Below, one piece after another: positions 11,817 to 23,136 of a stretch of 64,000 nucleotides of DNA (position 1 is the stretch's first letter; every line of letters begins with the position of its first letter). The notes beneath the pieces were generated by a model, which saw only the letters and a program-made list of their open reading frames with translations, was not told where the DNA came from and made no database searches. The DNA comes from Pelodera strongyloides (taxonomy: Eukaryota > Nematoda > Chromadorea > Rhabditida > Rhabditidae). The stretch spans positions 1 to 64,000 of the forward strand of contig JAANDG010000319.1 in the NCBI GenBank assembly GCA_036852015.1, in the 5' to 3' direction. Made by a program: the position numbers and the translations under genes.

Positions 11817-14800
11817 ATGGGTTTGGGAGTTTTAGCACTGCTCGGTGCTGGTGTTGCCTTCGTGTTATGTCAAGAAGCTCTGCTAACAGCCCCACTTGAT
11901 CAAAGCAACGGTTGGTACTTTGTAACGCGACGTACTTTCGCATGTGCGCGGCGTACCTTAGGCTCTCATTGAGCAATAAATAACTGGCCAAATATTGATT
12001 TTTATATAAAAATAGCTAATTGCTTTTATAGTTTATCATTAGAATAGTATTGTCAGTTCTCATAGGCCTAACCTTCACAGTCCTATACTTGTAAATCTAT
12101 TCCTATTCGTATCTTCAGAAGATGACTCCTGGCGCGCACAAGCTGTCGCTCGGCTATGGGAAGAACGCCAAAAAATGGCCCACACGCCGGTTTTTAAATA
12201 TTTGGTGAGCTTAACTTTTATTCCGTCTTTCAATTGTGTCGGTGTTTATTAGCGGCAGCATAAGTTCAAGCGGAACACCGTTGTAAGATTATTTATTTAC
12301 TTGACAGACACACATGACAGAGTTATTAATCGATGGATTATTTTTCCATTGCCTTGATAATTTGTAAATCATACGGTATCTGCATCACTGTGCGGCGAAA
12401 ACCCGTTTTGCAATGGGTGCGGTGAGGGGTTTCCCAACTATTGATTACTTCAAAATGCATTGTGCAAAACACACATTTTTACAGTACCCAGGACAGCCCC
12501 ACGTGGACATTCTCTTTAAAAATGAGTCTGCAACTAAAACGGGCAGTTTGAAGCACCGTTATGCATGGGCACTGATGATGTGGGCGTTGTTGGAGAAAAG
12601 AGTTACGAAAGGTACCGTATGTTAATCCTGTTTTCAATCTTGCAGCTTTTGTTCGTATTTTGAAAGTCTGTTTTTCTCTGAATCTCTCTCTCATTCGACT
12701 CTTTCGTTTCCTCTTTCTTTCTCGACGTCTCTGCCTTTATCTCTACGTCTCTCCCACTCTCTCTCTCACCGTTTGTAACCTATTTTATAATCATTTTCAG
12801 ATACAATCGTCTTTGAGGCTTCGTCTGGTAACACGGCTGCCTCGGAAGCATATATGTGTCGAATAGTTGGTGTCAACTTCACAGCAATTGTGAGTTTTTT
12901 TTACTTGAATATACTGTGAGAAGAGTTAATAATAATAAAAAAAAAATTTCTATCGCATTGTCAGCTAACACTGCAAAATAAGGCTCGCCAGAAAAAAAAG
13001 AAGATAAATCAAACTTTTATATTTGTAAGGACAGTTGTTAGTTTTCCGCTCTATGATCCAAATCCAAAAGATTAAAGAACCTTTTATTAATTATGTAATA
13101 ATGAAAATATATAGTGAACTGACATAAACATAATAATTAAAAAATAGACTCTATGTTCACTAGACTTGAAGATTAATAAAACATCAATTCAATAGGTTCC
13201 GGACACATTGGAAGATATCAAAGAAAAACACATCAGGGAATATGGAGGTGATGTGAGAAGGGTGCCTATTTCTGAGAGGTAAGGGCATTTTTAAAATTCT
13301 CTAAATTTCATCCAATATTTGTAAAATATTGATTAACACAACGTAGTTTTTATTAATAAAACTATAAAATATTAATAAAACTGCGTCTACCAAGCTATCT
13401 CCTATACAGTACGTTATATATGGTAGTATCTACACTAAAATATCCTCTACAGGAACATATTCCGTTAATATGCATTAACACTGAAACATTCTCCTTTTTT
13501 GCATTTCTCTTCAATGTGGGCTGGGCTGGCTTCTTAGAATCCAGCGCAAACTAAATAAGAACAAGTCAATGTTTTACGGAAAGCTTAAAAATGAATAATA
13601 CTTATTACTTGTGCGTGACGTCGAGCTACACTCTGAGTTCTTTTTCGCTCAGATCTGGCGACGTGGTTGCGCACGCTGGGTTCACTTTGGGTGAGCTGCC
13701 ACACGTCGGCGCACCTCTTTTGTTCTAACCTATGTTCATTACTGCGCGGCACACTCTACCTAAATCTTTACCATGTTAGCGCCGCAAATAAGAATGTTTC
13801 AGGCTTGTCAAGGCCCAAGAATTTGCTGCAAATGAGGGTGGTTTCTTCATGAATCAATTTGCCAACGCGGATAAAGCCGAGGAGTTCCATGAGAGTTGGT
13901 TTAATTTAATTCTTTAAAAGTTTCAAATCTTTAAATTTAAATTTACATCCTTACTTAATACATTTTTTTCAAGTAGATTCATATGATTTTGAAAACTGCA
14001 AAAAAGTAGTAACAATCTTTACCAAAATACAAAAACTTCAATGGCTGTTTTTTCCTGTTTTATTCTAACTTTGAATATGTATAGTATACCTGTCAATTTA
14101 GTCATAATATTACACCTCAAATCAAACTATACCACGTTACTTCCTTCACTATATAAACATTCATCAATATACACCTCTCCCCCTGCCTAGTTTGTAAACT
14201 AAAACCTTGAATAGACTCTAAATAATAAATAGAGTACAAGTATCGCCTAAGTGTTTGAACAAACATAACGAGAAATATTCGTTTCCTTGTTTTCCTTTAG
14301 AAATTCTAGTAAAAACCAACAAATCAACTTTGTTCAATGTAAAATGGTTTGCAGTTTTATTTACTTTCTCGATATGTTTGCCGAAACCAAACGAGTATTT
14401 ACCAAAATGTTTTCTATGTGTAAATTTTTGCAAAAAATGTTACAAATTCAAACGTGGGAGTATAGAGCACTGACCAGTGCAGCCTTTTTCTTTTCGGTAA
14501 AAAAGCTAAATGCCAGACGGGCACGGCACCTTCCCGAAAATATTAGGGCGCCTACGAATGGAAAATGGCGAACTCATGCAACTTGAACGCAAGAACCATG
14601 CCAACTGTGGTACCGTAGTTAATTCGGTTCGGGAACATTTAATGAAACGATGTAGCTATGACGGGTGTTGGCTTATAGGCTTAGGCTTATAAGCCTAAGC
14701 CTTATTTATTCCTATAAGAATTTTATTTCACAGAGACAGAATTATATTGGACTCGTTCACGTGACGTCATGCAGTGAACCAGGATTTACATGAGCTTCAC

Positions 14801-17657
14801 ATAATTCTAATTCTAGGTGGAGATTATCCATTGGAATCGGTGAATGTTTTCCATGAAATAATGGCACAACTCGAATTGGACCCGACACAAATCGTGAAAG
14901 AACCACACTATTTCGTGCACTCTGCTGGAACTGGTATAATTTGCATTTTTATGAATAATATCATAAGCAAAGCGGTATAACATCCGGTCGTGCACTTTGC
15001 TGCACTGGTATTGACATTTGTATTTGTTATGAATAATATCATAATCAAAGCGGTATAACAGCCGGTTTTTGAAGCGTACTCTGGACGCTTTAATCTTATC
15101 TATTAGCAACTGTGCGTTAGTCTCTTTATGTATAGATGGGATGGGGCTATTGAAGAACAATAACAAGCCCATTATACTTACGGCACTAAACCTTTTCCGC
15201 TGTACAATGTCGTTTAAAACTCATAATATATTTGTGAAATCTTTTTCAAGGTGGCACCATCTCATCCGTGGGTCGATACGTTAAAAAGTACAACAAGAAG
15301 ACAAAAGTTGTGATGGCCGATACCGAATTCAGTGTCTATGCTGATTACGTACTAAACGGAAGATTTGCGTAAGTATTCATTCTAGATCGGTGCTCATTTA
15401 GTATATAATAATAATAATTTATTGCGCACAAAGACAATCAAAGAAAGCAATGTAACGTGCAGTTGCAATAGTGATGAAACTTGCCCTATTTAAAATCTAG
15501 GGCAGCGAAATGGTCTAAACGGGGCACCATATTTTATATAGTCATGTGCTTCATATCCCTTTCTAATTGTCGCGTCTTTTGCACAAACGGTTCATCATTG
15601 CAGTCATCAATCAATAAATCACACCCTCAGAACCATGTTTTTAATCAATAATAAAACAGTCACTTCAGCAATGAATCCGGTGCCGCATTGTGGGTAACTC
15701 CAGGAATGGCGGGTACTGGCTACGGACCTATGGGAGCTGTGAGACACGGAGAAACTTCCAGGTACCTTGCAATTAGCGCAGTGGTACTTGGCTATCTCGC
15801 AATTTCGACAGTGTCAGTGAAAAGCACTCTATATGAGTTGAACATGGTCGTGTAAAGAAAAAAAAACAGATGTTTTTGTAGTTAGCCCAAAATTCCAATT
15901 TTATTTTGGAGTTTGACTCAATGATATGATTGCACTTTGTAGTTTGGACAAAGCGGTTATCGACCGTGTGATAAAGGTACCCGATATTGCTTCAACTGCG
16001 GCAATGGAAGTTTTGAGATCTCAGGTCGGCTTCTAGTTTTTTTTTGAAGAATAATACAGTATCGGAGGTAAAATGATGCAAGAGGCTAGACCAAAAACAT
16101 TAATTATTCTTAATTGTTCCAGGGAATCAGCGGAGGTACATCTACCGGCCTCGCCTTCCTCACTGCAATAAGTCTCGCTGCGAGGGAAAGGTTTGTTTGT
16201 TAAAAGGTTAAAGGTTAAAGCTAGGACTGTTCTTCAGGGCCCCGGAGGGGTCCCTGCAGTCCGCTCTGGTCTACCGAAGTAGTGCGCTCCAGAGAAAAGG
16301 CCATCTTTGATTACGAAATGGGTGGCCAGCCCTTGTAGCTTACAATATGTACCTTATCAACTAAATGATATATTTTAGTCCCTAGTCGTTGTATTGCGAG
16401 CATAATAATTTATTACGCACAAAGACAATCAAAGAAGGCAATGTAGCGTGCAGTTACAAAATACACATAATAAATAAAACATACTAAACAGTAGTAAAAT
16501 AGTTTCAACAAGCAAATTCAAAGTAATCACAGAGTACGGGTAATTGTTAACGAGATGCAATTACAGAGATACTATGCCTAGAATTGACTTAATAATTTAG
16601 CGCCAGCAATCCGCCGGGCGGGCCGCTGACTATCGCCCTGCTACTTGCCGATCCAGGAGTCTATTACGAGACTTCATATTATAACAGAACATGGATTCAA
16701 GAAAACTTTGCACCCCACGGCGGTCTGAAGGTATTATTTTCCTTTCATTCCTTTGATGTAAGTTTGCGTAGACAAAGTATCCAAGAACCCCAACACACGT
16801 GATATTTGGTGTACGGACTAGGAATAATAAAACAAAAATCAACTATATGTGCGCGAAATCCATGTGCGCGAAATTTACTCCGCAATAAGCACTAAATAGA
16901 GATTTATCGAAAACTAACCATTGACATGGCAATGCTTTAAAGCGAAATGCTAGCCCCTTCGGAAAATTTGCATATGATAAGCAAATCCTATGTATCCTAT
17001 GCTAATTTTGTGCGATCGTCCACGGCAATCGTACAAAATTGGATACATAGGATTTGCTTATCATATGCAAATTTTCCAAAGAGGCTAGCATTTCGCTTTA
17101 ATGCACTCAAAAGTGAACAATACCAACAAAAAAAAAAGACAGAATCCGCCCAAAAGCTCCGATCGTCGAAAAACCAATGTTTCACTAGTCACATATCTGA
17201 TCATCAGTTGTTTAAAGGGACAGGCCCGCGAGAAAAAAGTTTCCCCTCAATTTAGTTGCACAGGATGTCCGGAATTTCAGAAACATTACTGTGAAAACAG
17301 CCTTTCTTTACACCTAGAACTCGCAGAGTTTTACCCGGCAAACTGTTCGGCCAGGTACCAGGCCAGTTTTTACTAGACACCTATCTGATCAAGTATACAA
17401 TTGATATCACTGTCAGTCGCTGATTAACATGCATTTAGGCCTACAATTGCTGGATCTCCGTAATTCACCGTGCCCTTTCAAGCGGTGGTGACCCTCTGGT
17501 TGATGGAACAACCCAATGTGACTTCTCCACTTTCTCGTCCACATCTGGTGCAGGATCCTCTGCAGGATCTTCTACCTCGTCGACGTCCATTTCTGATCAG
17601 CCAGCCAGCCAAGACCCAATTCCCCTACGTTTCCGCAAAATCAATCCAAAGTATTAA
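11817..17657 (+). CDS. Secreted PLP-dependent cysteine-synthase/CBS-like enzyme, 13 exons, 465 aa
   Basis: Exons: 11817-11910, 12119-12204, 12485-12611, 12801-12889, 13196-13278, 13803-13894, 14817-14933, 15251-15368, 15669-15761, 15943-16024, 16123-16190, 16601-16730, 17439-17657. Phases agree throughout and sum to 1398 nt. The ATG directly follows TTTGCAG, an SL trans-splice or intron acceptor. A signal peptide (MGLGVLALLGAGVAFVLCQ) is followed by a fold-type II PLP domain: TGSLKHR (Schiff-base Lys), SSGNTAAS (substrate loop), SAGTGGTISSVG (phosphate loop) and GISGGTSTGLAF. The last ~50 residues are a Ser/Thr-rich tail. The family forms or breaks cysteine/cystathionine using PLP. C. elegans cysl enzymes are cytosolic, so a signal peptide points to the secretory route; it recalls the C. 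elegans putative PLP-dependent protein F13B12.4 (from memory). The exact reaction is unknown. The exon-6 donor (GAGA|gttggt) was chosen because only it keeps the frame. Confidence 0.92.
15405..15470 (+). repeat. Dispersed repeat fragment in PLP-gene intron, copy 1
   Basis: The segment containing GCACAAAGACAATCAAAGAA followed by GCAATGTAACGTGCAGTT recurs at 16403-16460 in another intron of the same gene with a few changes. The family is not recognised. Confidence 0.7.
16403..16460 (+). repeat. Dispersed repeat fragment in PLP-gene intron, copy 2
   Basis: Direct copy of the segment at 15405-15470, differing at a few positions (GTAGCGTGCAGTTAC against GTAACGTGCAGTTGC). Confidence 0.7.
16937..17101. 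mobile_element. TTAAAGCGAA inverted-repeat element, subfamily 2 (intronic)
   Basis: Near-perfect palindromic element in the last intron of the PLP-enzyme gene. It starts TTAAAGCGAAATGCTAGCCC and ends with the complement; arms are ~75 nt, including the Oct-like ATTTGCATATGATAAGCAAA. A second copy is at 38093-38240. TTAA or TA target duplication; no coding capacity. Confidence 0.88.
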
Positions 17658-18560
17658 GAATTAAATGTGTTGTGAGAAAAATTAATGAACAATGGAATAA
17701 TATTAACATCATGATTTTTTCGGCTTTTTTTATGAATTAACTCACTTACTTGCCCGCCCGGTGACTGCCTTTAGCTAATAATTTTGCAACATTTTGATGT
17801 AAAAGTGATATATGAAATGGTGCAATAAATGTTTTATTGATGTTCTGATATTAAACTGAAAAAGTAATGTTAGTTACCAAAAACTTCGTTTGCAAATTCT
17901 ATGACCGTTTCTTTCGTGGGTCTTCGTGAACTTGTTATTGATATATGCAAATTCGAGCAATATGCAAAGGGGGGAATATTTTGGAGGCTTGCAAGTCAGA
18001 GCTATCATTTGTTTGCCCACAATTTGCCCCATAAACTAGAGAACACCGTAAAAGGTAAACATTTACTTGCCGTCTGGTATAATTGTAAAAAGTGAGTTTA
18101 CCAAAAATAATCCAGCGTTACATAGACTTGACTTTTATAGACGTTAATTGTAAGTGTAGCTTCCACGAAAAGCAATCGGTTTATTTGATGGTCCATATAA
18201 CTTCCAGGCGTATATGGTTTGATGAAGCTACTCTGTTTAATATTATATTGCGCAGCGCTTGCGAGTGCATTTATTCGCTATGGAAAGGACGCTACGCAAA
18301 ACTTGGGTATGCCTGATTATGTTAGTTATTAAATTTGCAGACCCCCAATTTTACTGTGTTTGATTAAATGCTCCATGACCCACAGCACATGATAGGCATA
18401 ATTTGTAAAAAGATAATATAAACGTTATGAAGCTTGAGTACTTGTCTCAATCCTTTTATAGGTTTGCACGACTATGTGGTGTTCATCTTTATTGGAAATC
18501 GAGCGGTTGGTGGTTATTAATAATTGAATTTCTTTTAATTTACTATTAATTAAACTCAAC

Positions 18561-21500
18561 ATGCCGTGGTCCATATGTTTTACATGTGAGCGGTTGTGGG
18601 GATGGGTAGTGACAAACGTGGTGGACAGACAGGTTCGTTTCTCGTCAATACCTCAACTTTTTGTCTCATTAAAGCGAAATACCGGCCGGTTTTTGAAACA
18701 CATCGAGTGCACCAGCATTTTTATGCAGCTTGTTGAGCATAAATTAGAATAAAAAAATCGAGCTAAATTCGAGCAACTTAGCATAAATACGTGAGCAACT
18801 TAGCCAGTTGTCCAAGATGTGCTTCAAAAACCGGACAATATGTCGCTTTAAAGTCGCTTTACCCTATCACAGATAATTATTAGGGGCCGTTGATCTAAAT
18901 AAAGTGATAAAAATAAATAATGAAAATACTTTTTCAGAGTTGTGGCGGGGTCCTCCTAACCCCTCAAGTTGTCTACACAGCCTGTCACTGTTTCTTTCCC
19001 GGTACCAAAAACAAAATGGAAACTGGATTTGTCTCTTTACAACCGTATTCTGGCGTGTGTTTTTTTACAAAATTTCTCAGCGTTATCTGTGTTTTCTCTA
19101 TAAAGACCTCACTTAGTTGTGCACTAATTCCGGCACGCACTCGTTCTGCACGTAAGCAGCACGGCAACAGACGCTACGCACGGCAACGTTTTGTTCGCGC
19201 GAATGATTGGCTGTCTCGTTTTGTTTCAACTTTTTGTTTCTCGTTAGCACTCTGTAAAATAGTGGTCCGCTCAATCAATATTCCATTAAGAGTAAAGCAT
19301 GTTATCTACCGGTTACTCCTAAAGAAAAATAAGAAAAAATCTTGAAAACAAAGCAATCTATACAGTACTTCAACCTGTTTTAGATCGCATTTATCCCGAT
19401 TTCAAGCGAAAGGCCGAAATATCCTTTCAGTAAAGTTTACATACCTGCAAGCGGATGTCACGGTAGCGGCGGAGGCATAACACCGGTTAGCGCTTATTGC
19501 GTAATAAGGTTACTTAAAGGCTTTAACCCTTACCTTATTATCAGCAAAATTTGGTCCCTTGATAATACGACTGTAAAGCACCGTATCTTCGGGAACTTAT
19601 TGGTCAACATTGTTTTTTTATAAGTATGCATGCTCTTTTTTTGCGGTTTCTCCAGATATTTCAATAAACCATACGTAAATAATTGAAAATAATGTTTCCA
19701 TAGGAGTTACTCCTTCGTGGTCACCCTGTCTAGACTAAAACTTTTCAACAAAGAGTGTATCCTAAAGCTTCTTTAGTGGCCTACCGTAGTTTGCCTTTTA
19801 TTATGAAGCAAGTGACCATAGCTCGAACTATATCTTGGTGGTCATTGGGGGACTAATTAATAAAATAAATCTATAACTAAAATAAAAAATTATATTTAAG
19901 CCGACCGACTATGCGCTAGTCTTGCTTGATAAACCGATTGTTTTGCAAAAAGGAGAAGCATTTTGTTCACGACCGAATCGACCCACACTTCCAATGTTGT
20001 TCTTTTCAAAAGAGCACAATGTACGTTGTGAATTTAGTTTCGTTATGGAAGAATGCGATTCGCACTTGCGAAAATGGCAAACGTCTGTCCATGTTCGAAT
20101 CAATGTAAATGACATGGTCCCGCGGCGATTTTGAATCTAGTACGGATTTATTTCAAAATAGTATGGATCTATTTCGAACACCGTGGGTATAATACGTTCT
20201 TATTTCAAATAGCACGGGGTTTGTGTAGTACTTTCGCTGCAGGACCATGTCAAATGCGTTATGCGCATGGGCTACGGTAGGCTGTTGGACATTCAGTTGA
20301 CAAAATGGCCCGAAGATGGCCAGGCATTTCTTATTTTCGCAAGTGCGAATCGCAAATATGGACAGGCCATTATATTTAAATGATACATCTTCAGTGGTTT
20401 TCCAATGATTAGTTCACTGCAATTATTGACGGGAAAAACGTATTTTGATAATTTTGTCAACAATAAAGGTGCGCGCTCTTGCAGCGTAAAAGATTTATTA
20501 TTTATTCATTGTCGAATAGCGTGCACTAAATTTCAAGTGCCTATGTGAAAACATGGGTTTTCAATTGAAGTGCATAGATTTATGGGCAAAACTTGTAATT
20601 TAGAAATTTAGGTGGATCACGCAAAATTAATCGAAAATGGACCCTGTTTTGCGGCTGGATTTGGCCTCACTGACAACTGTATGCATACTATTTTACTTAT
20701 TTTTTTCGGGCAACATTATTTCTATCACCGGTTGAATGTTTCTTGGGGTTCACGTATGTATTAAATGACCACTCGAGGAGTCTTCCCTCTCGTCCCAACA
20801 ACGCCAAACTTTGGTCTTTGAGCGGCCTACAAATAACGGCTGGACCCGAGGCAGTATTCACCAACACACAGGGAGCCCTCCCTGGCCTCCCCAAGGAGCT
20901 AAAGAGTGCGCAGAGAGTGCGAGGGCAGAAGAGATTCAGAGCACCCGTGAGCCTAGGGAGCGCTAACGGTGTGTTGGTGAAAACGGCCTCAGGACTATAG
21001 CTTTCCTTACACAAATTTCGGACAAGGTGTAGGCTGTGCACCGGCCAAGTTTCCTCAGTGGAGCGTTCCTTGGGAATACGTTCCCGTTCCCGTTCCTAAT
21101 ACCGAAACTAATTACCGATCCTAGCGCGTCCTGATCGACTTCGCTACACGTGGGTGGATAAAGTGAAATATTCCCATACTAATGGGGCACTCTCCGTTCA
21201 ATTTCAAATGAAAAACATGGATCGAAGCGGGATCTGCCCGGTAAATAGAACAAAGTTACCCGTTTCCTTTGGGTTTTTGGAGTATACAATACACTAGAGA
21301 TACTCGTCAACCAGATGAATTATATGAACTTATGGAAACTTCTTTTTAAACCTTTTTTGAAACACATCGAGTAAACCAGCATCTCTTATGCAACTTATGC
21401 AAATGAGCATAAATTAGAATAAAAAATCGCTCTAAATTCGAGCAAATTAGCATAAATACGCAAGAATTCAGTTATACAGGATTGCGTTTCAAAAACGGGC

Positions 21501-23136
21501 CGGTATTTCGGTTTAAGCATATCCATTTGAAAAATAATGCAACATTTACAACTTACTTGATGGGTTTTTTTAGGGCGATTCCGGGAGTTCGCTGATTTGC
21601 GTACACAATGATATGCCCTTTACGGTAATTTTTTTGAGAGATAGAGAGATAGAGAGAGAGAGAGGGAGAGAGAGAGATAGAGAGATAGAGATAGAGAGAG
21701 AGATAGAGAAGACAGCTAGGCTAGGAGAAGAATAGAGATCTTGTAGGACCTATGCCTTAGCTAACAAAAAGATAACTTTACATCAAAATTAAAGCGAAAT
21801 ACTGGCCGGTTTTTGAAACGCATCGAGTACACCATTATATGCAAATGAACATAAATTAGAATAAAAAAAATCGAGCCAAGCATAAATACGTAAGGATTCA
21901 GTTGTCCACGATTTTTCAAAAAACCGGCCGGTATTTCGCTTTAAAAAAAATCGGTCTTCTAGGTCGGGGTTGTGTCGGGTGGATTGGGAAATCGTAGTGC
22001 CAAAGCGGACTTGGACAAGAAAATGCCATGGGTAGATGAAGCAATACGAGAGTCAGTGATTATCTTTTTTTGTCTCTCTCTTCGTGTTTGAACCGTGGAA
22101 TGCAGTTATTTATTGTATAAAATATTAGTTTATTTGACATGTTCAAATGCATGCCACGGCGCTTTAAAATATTAAACAAGTAGGGAATTTGTTTCCCTCT
22201 AGCCTCATATTTTATGTTGCAGCTGTCGAACACGCTTAGACGTAACCTACTTCTCGAACCTTGGCAACTATTATAAGGACTTGGAAAAGGTCATCAAAAA
22301 CGAGTTTGTAAGTTAACATTTATTAAATAAATGTAAAAATGTACACATGTGCGTCCCTTGAATACATTGAATAGTTAGTTTCATTTTTCACAAAAAAGTT
22401 ACAGCAGTGTTTTACACCTTTGGGTGCATTTAATAAATAAATAAATAAATCCTATCAAACCCCGAAAAAGTGAGGGAGGGAGGCTATTTCGTAGATAAAG
22501 AGTACTAACACAAAGTGTTTCTTATTGAGCAACGCTACACCCCATTGTAGAAAATCCCCGATTCGGAAGGTCTGGACCACTGGCAAGGAGTGTGCAAGAA
22601 ATACTACGAAAGATTTGGATACATGGACAAGAAGTATAGGGTACGCTAGCTTTAAAGCGAAATACCAGCCGGTTTTTGAAACGCATCTCAAATATCTGCA
22701 TGCTTATGCAGTTATATGCTAAGTGGGGTCGAATGGAGGTCAACTTTTTATTCCAATTTATGCTCATTTGCATATGATGCACAAGAAAGCAGGTGTACGC
22801 AATGCGTTTCAAAAACCGGCCGGTATTTCGCTTTGAAACCTTGATTTGCATAGCGTATGCACTATTCACTCTTTGATATATCCACTGATTATAGGATGCG
22901 CTCAACTATTTCTTCAAGTGTGAAATAGTTGCATATGCAATACTTTTCCCTGCCATAAGCCTGAAAAAGTATATTATCGGCCTTACCTCTTTCTATTTCA
23001 GACCGAGGAAACTGAACCCTGTCACTGTAACAAATACGATTTGAGGGATTCCAGAAATCCAGCGAAGAGTAGTTACGCTAATTATAACTTTAACCTACTC
23101 ATCTCCCTACTCGTTACAGTAGTATTTAACAGATAG
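18561..23136 (+). CDS. Trypsin-like (S1) serine protease with C-terminal hydrophobic tail; N-terminus and middle exons tentative
   Basis: Proposed exons: 18561-18632, 18938-19001, 19384-19429, 19704-19719, 20243-20323, 20612-20678, 21001-21026, 21574-21624, 21963-22051, 22223-22307, 22551-22640, 23002-23136; phases agree and sum to 822 nt (273 aa). The S1 motifs are in order: MPWSI start, CGGVLLTPQVVYTACHC (catalytic His), LLDIQLTKW (candidate Asp), CFAAGFG, GDSGSSLICV (catalytic Ser), GVVSGG, and a Cys-Arg-Thr segment ending in LDVTYF. The C-terminus is hydrophobic (NLLISLLVTVVFNR), suggesting a GPI-anchor or membrane-tail signal. Oddities: no signal peptide, an in-frame stop 36 nt before the ATG with no acceptor between, a GC donor needed at 20324, a 16-nt exon, and no Cys before GDSGS. 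Exons 1-3 and 8-12 are good; 4-7 are inference. Several introns contain TTAAAGCGAA elements. It could be a decaying gene or pseudogene. Confidence 0.7.
18669..18852. mobile_element. TTAAAGCGAA inverted-repeat element, subfamily 1, copy a
   Basis: Begins TTAAAGCGAAATACCGGCCG and ends GTCGCTTTAA. The left terminal repeat continues GTTTTTGAAACACATCG, with the complement near the right end. It lies in the first intron of the protease gene. Confidence 0.85.
20848..20990. mobile_element. GAGGC(C)GTATTCACCA inverted-repeat element, copy 1
   Basis: Terminal repeats GAGGCAGTATTCACCAACAC and its complement GTGTTGGTGAAAACGGCCTC, with inner GGGAGCCCTCCCTGG. A related copy is at 36814-36953 and a more distant one at 60173-60304. 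It ends 10 bp before a proposed protease exon. Confidence 0.82.
21346..21516. mobile_element. TTAAAGCGAA inverted-repeat element, subfamily 1, copy b (degenerate left end)
   Basis: The right end (CGTTTCAAAAACGGGCCGGT then ATTTCGGTTTAA) and the internal GCAAATGAGCATAAATTAGA match the family. The left terminus has lost most of the GCGAAATACCGG segment. Confidence 0.75.
21634..21716 (+). repeat. GA-rich microsatellite
   Basis: Imperfect (GA)n with GATA interruptions, in the intron after the GDSGS exon. Confidence 0.9.
21789..21944. mobile_element. TTAAAGCGAA inverted-repeat element, subfamily 1, copy c
   Basis: Starts TTAAAGCGAAATACTGGCCG and ends CGGTATTTCGCTTTAA. It lies just upstream of the protease exon at 21963. 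Confidence 0.88.
22652..22836. mobile_element. TTAAAGCGAA inverted-repeat element, subfamily 1, copy d
   Basis: Starts TTAAAGCGAAATACCAGCCG and ends CCGGTATTTCGCTTTGA. It begins 11 bp after the donor of the protease exon ending at 22640. Confidence 0.88.

Noticed and set aside
14218..14980. Overlapping frames in the PLP-gene intron around 14.2-15.2 kb
   Set aside because: They lie in introns 6 and 7 of a well-supported gene; only 14817-14933 carries the family motifs.
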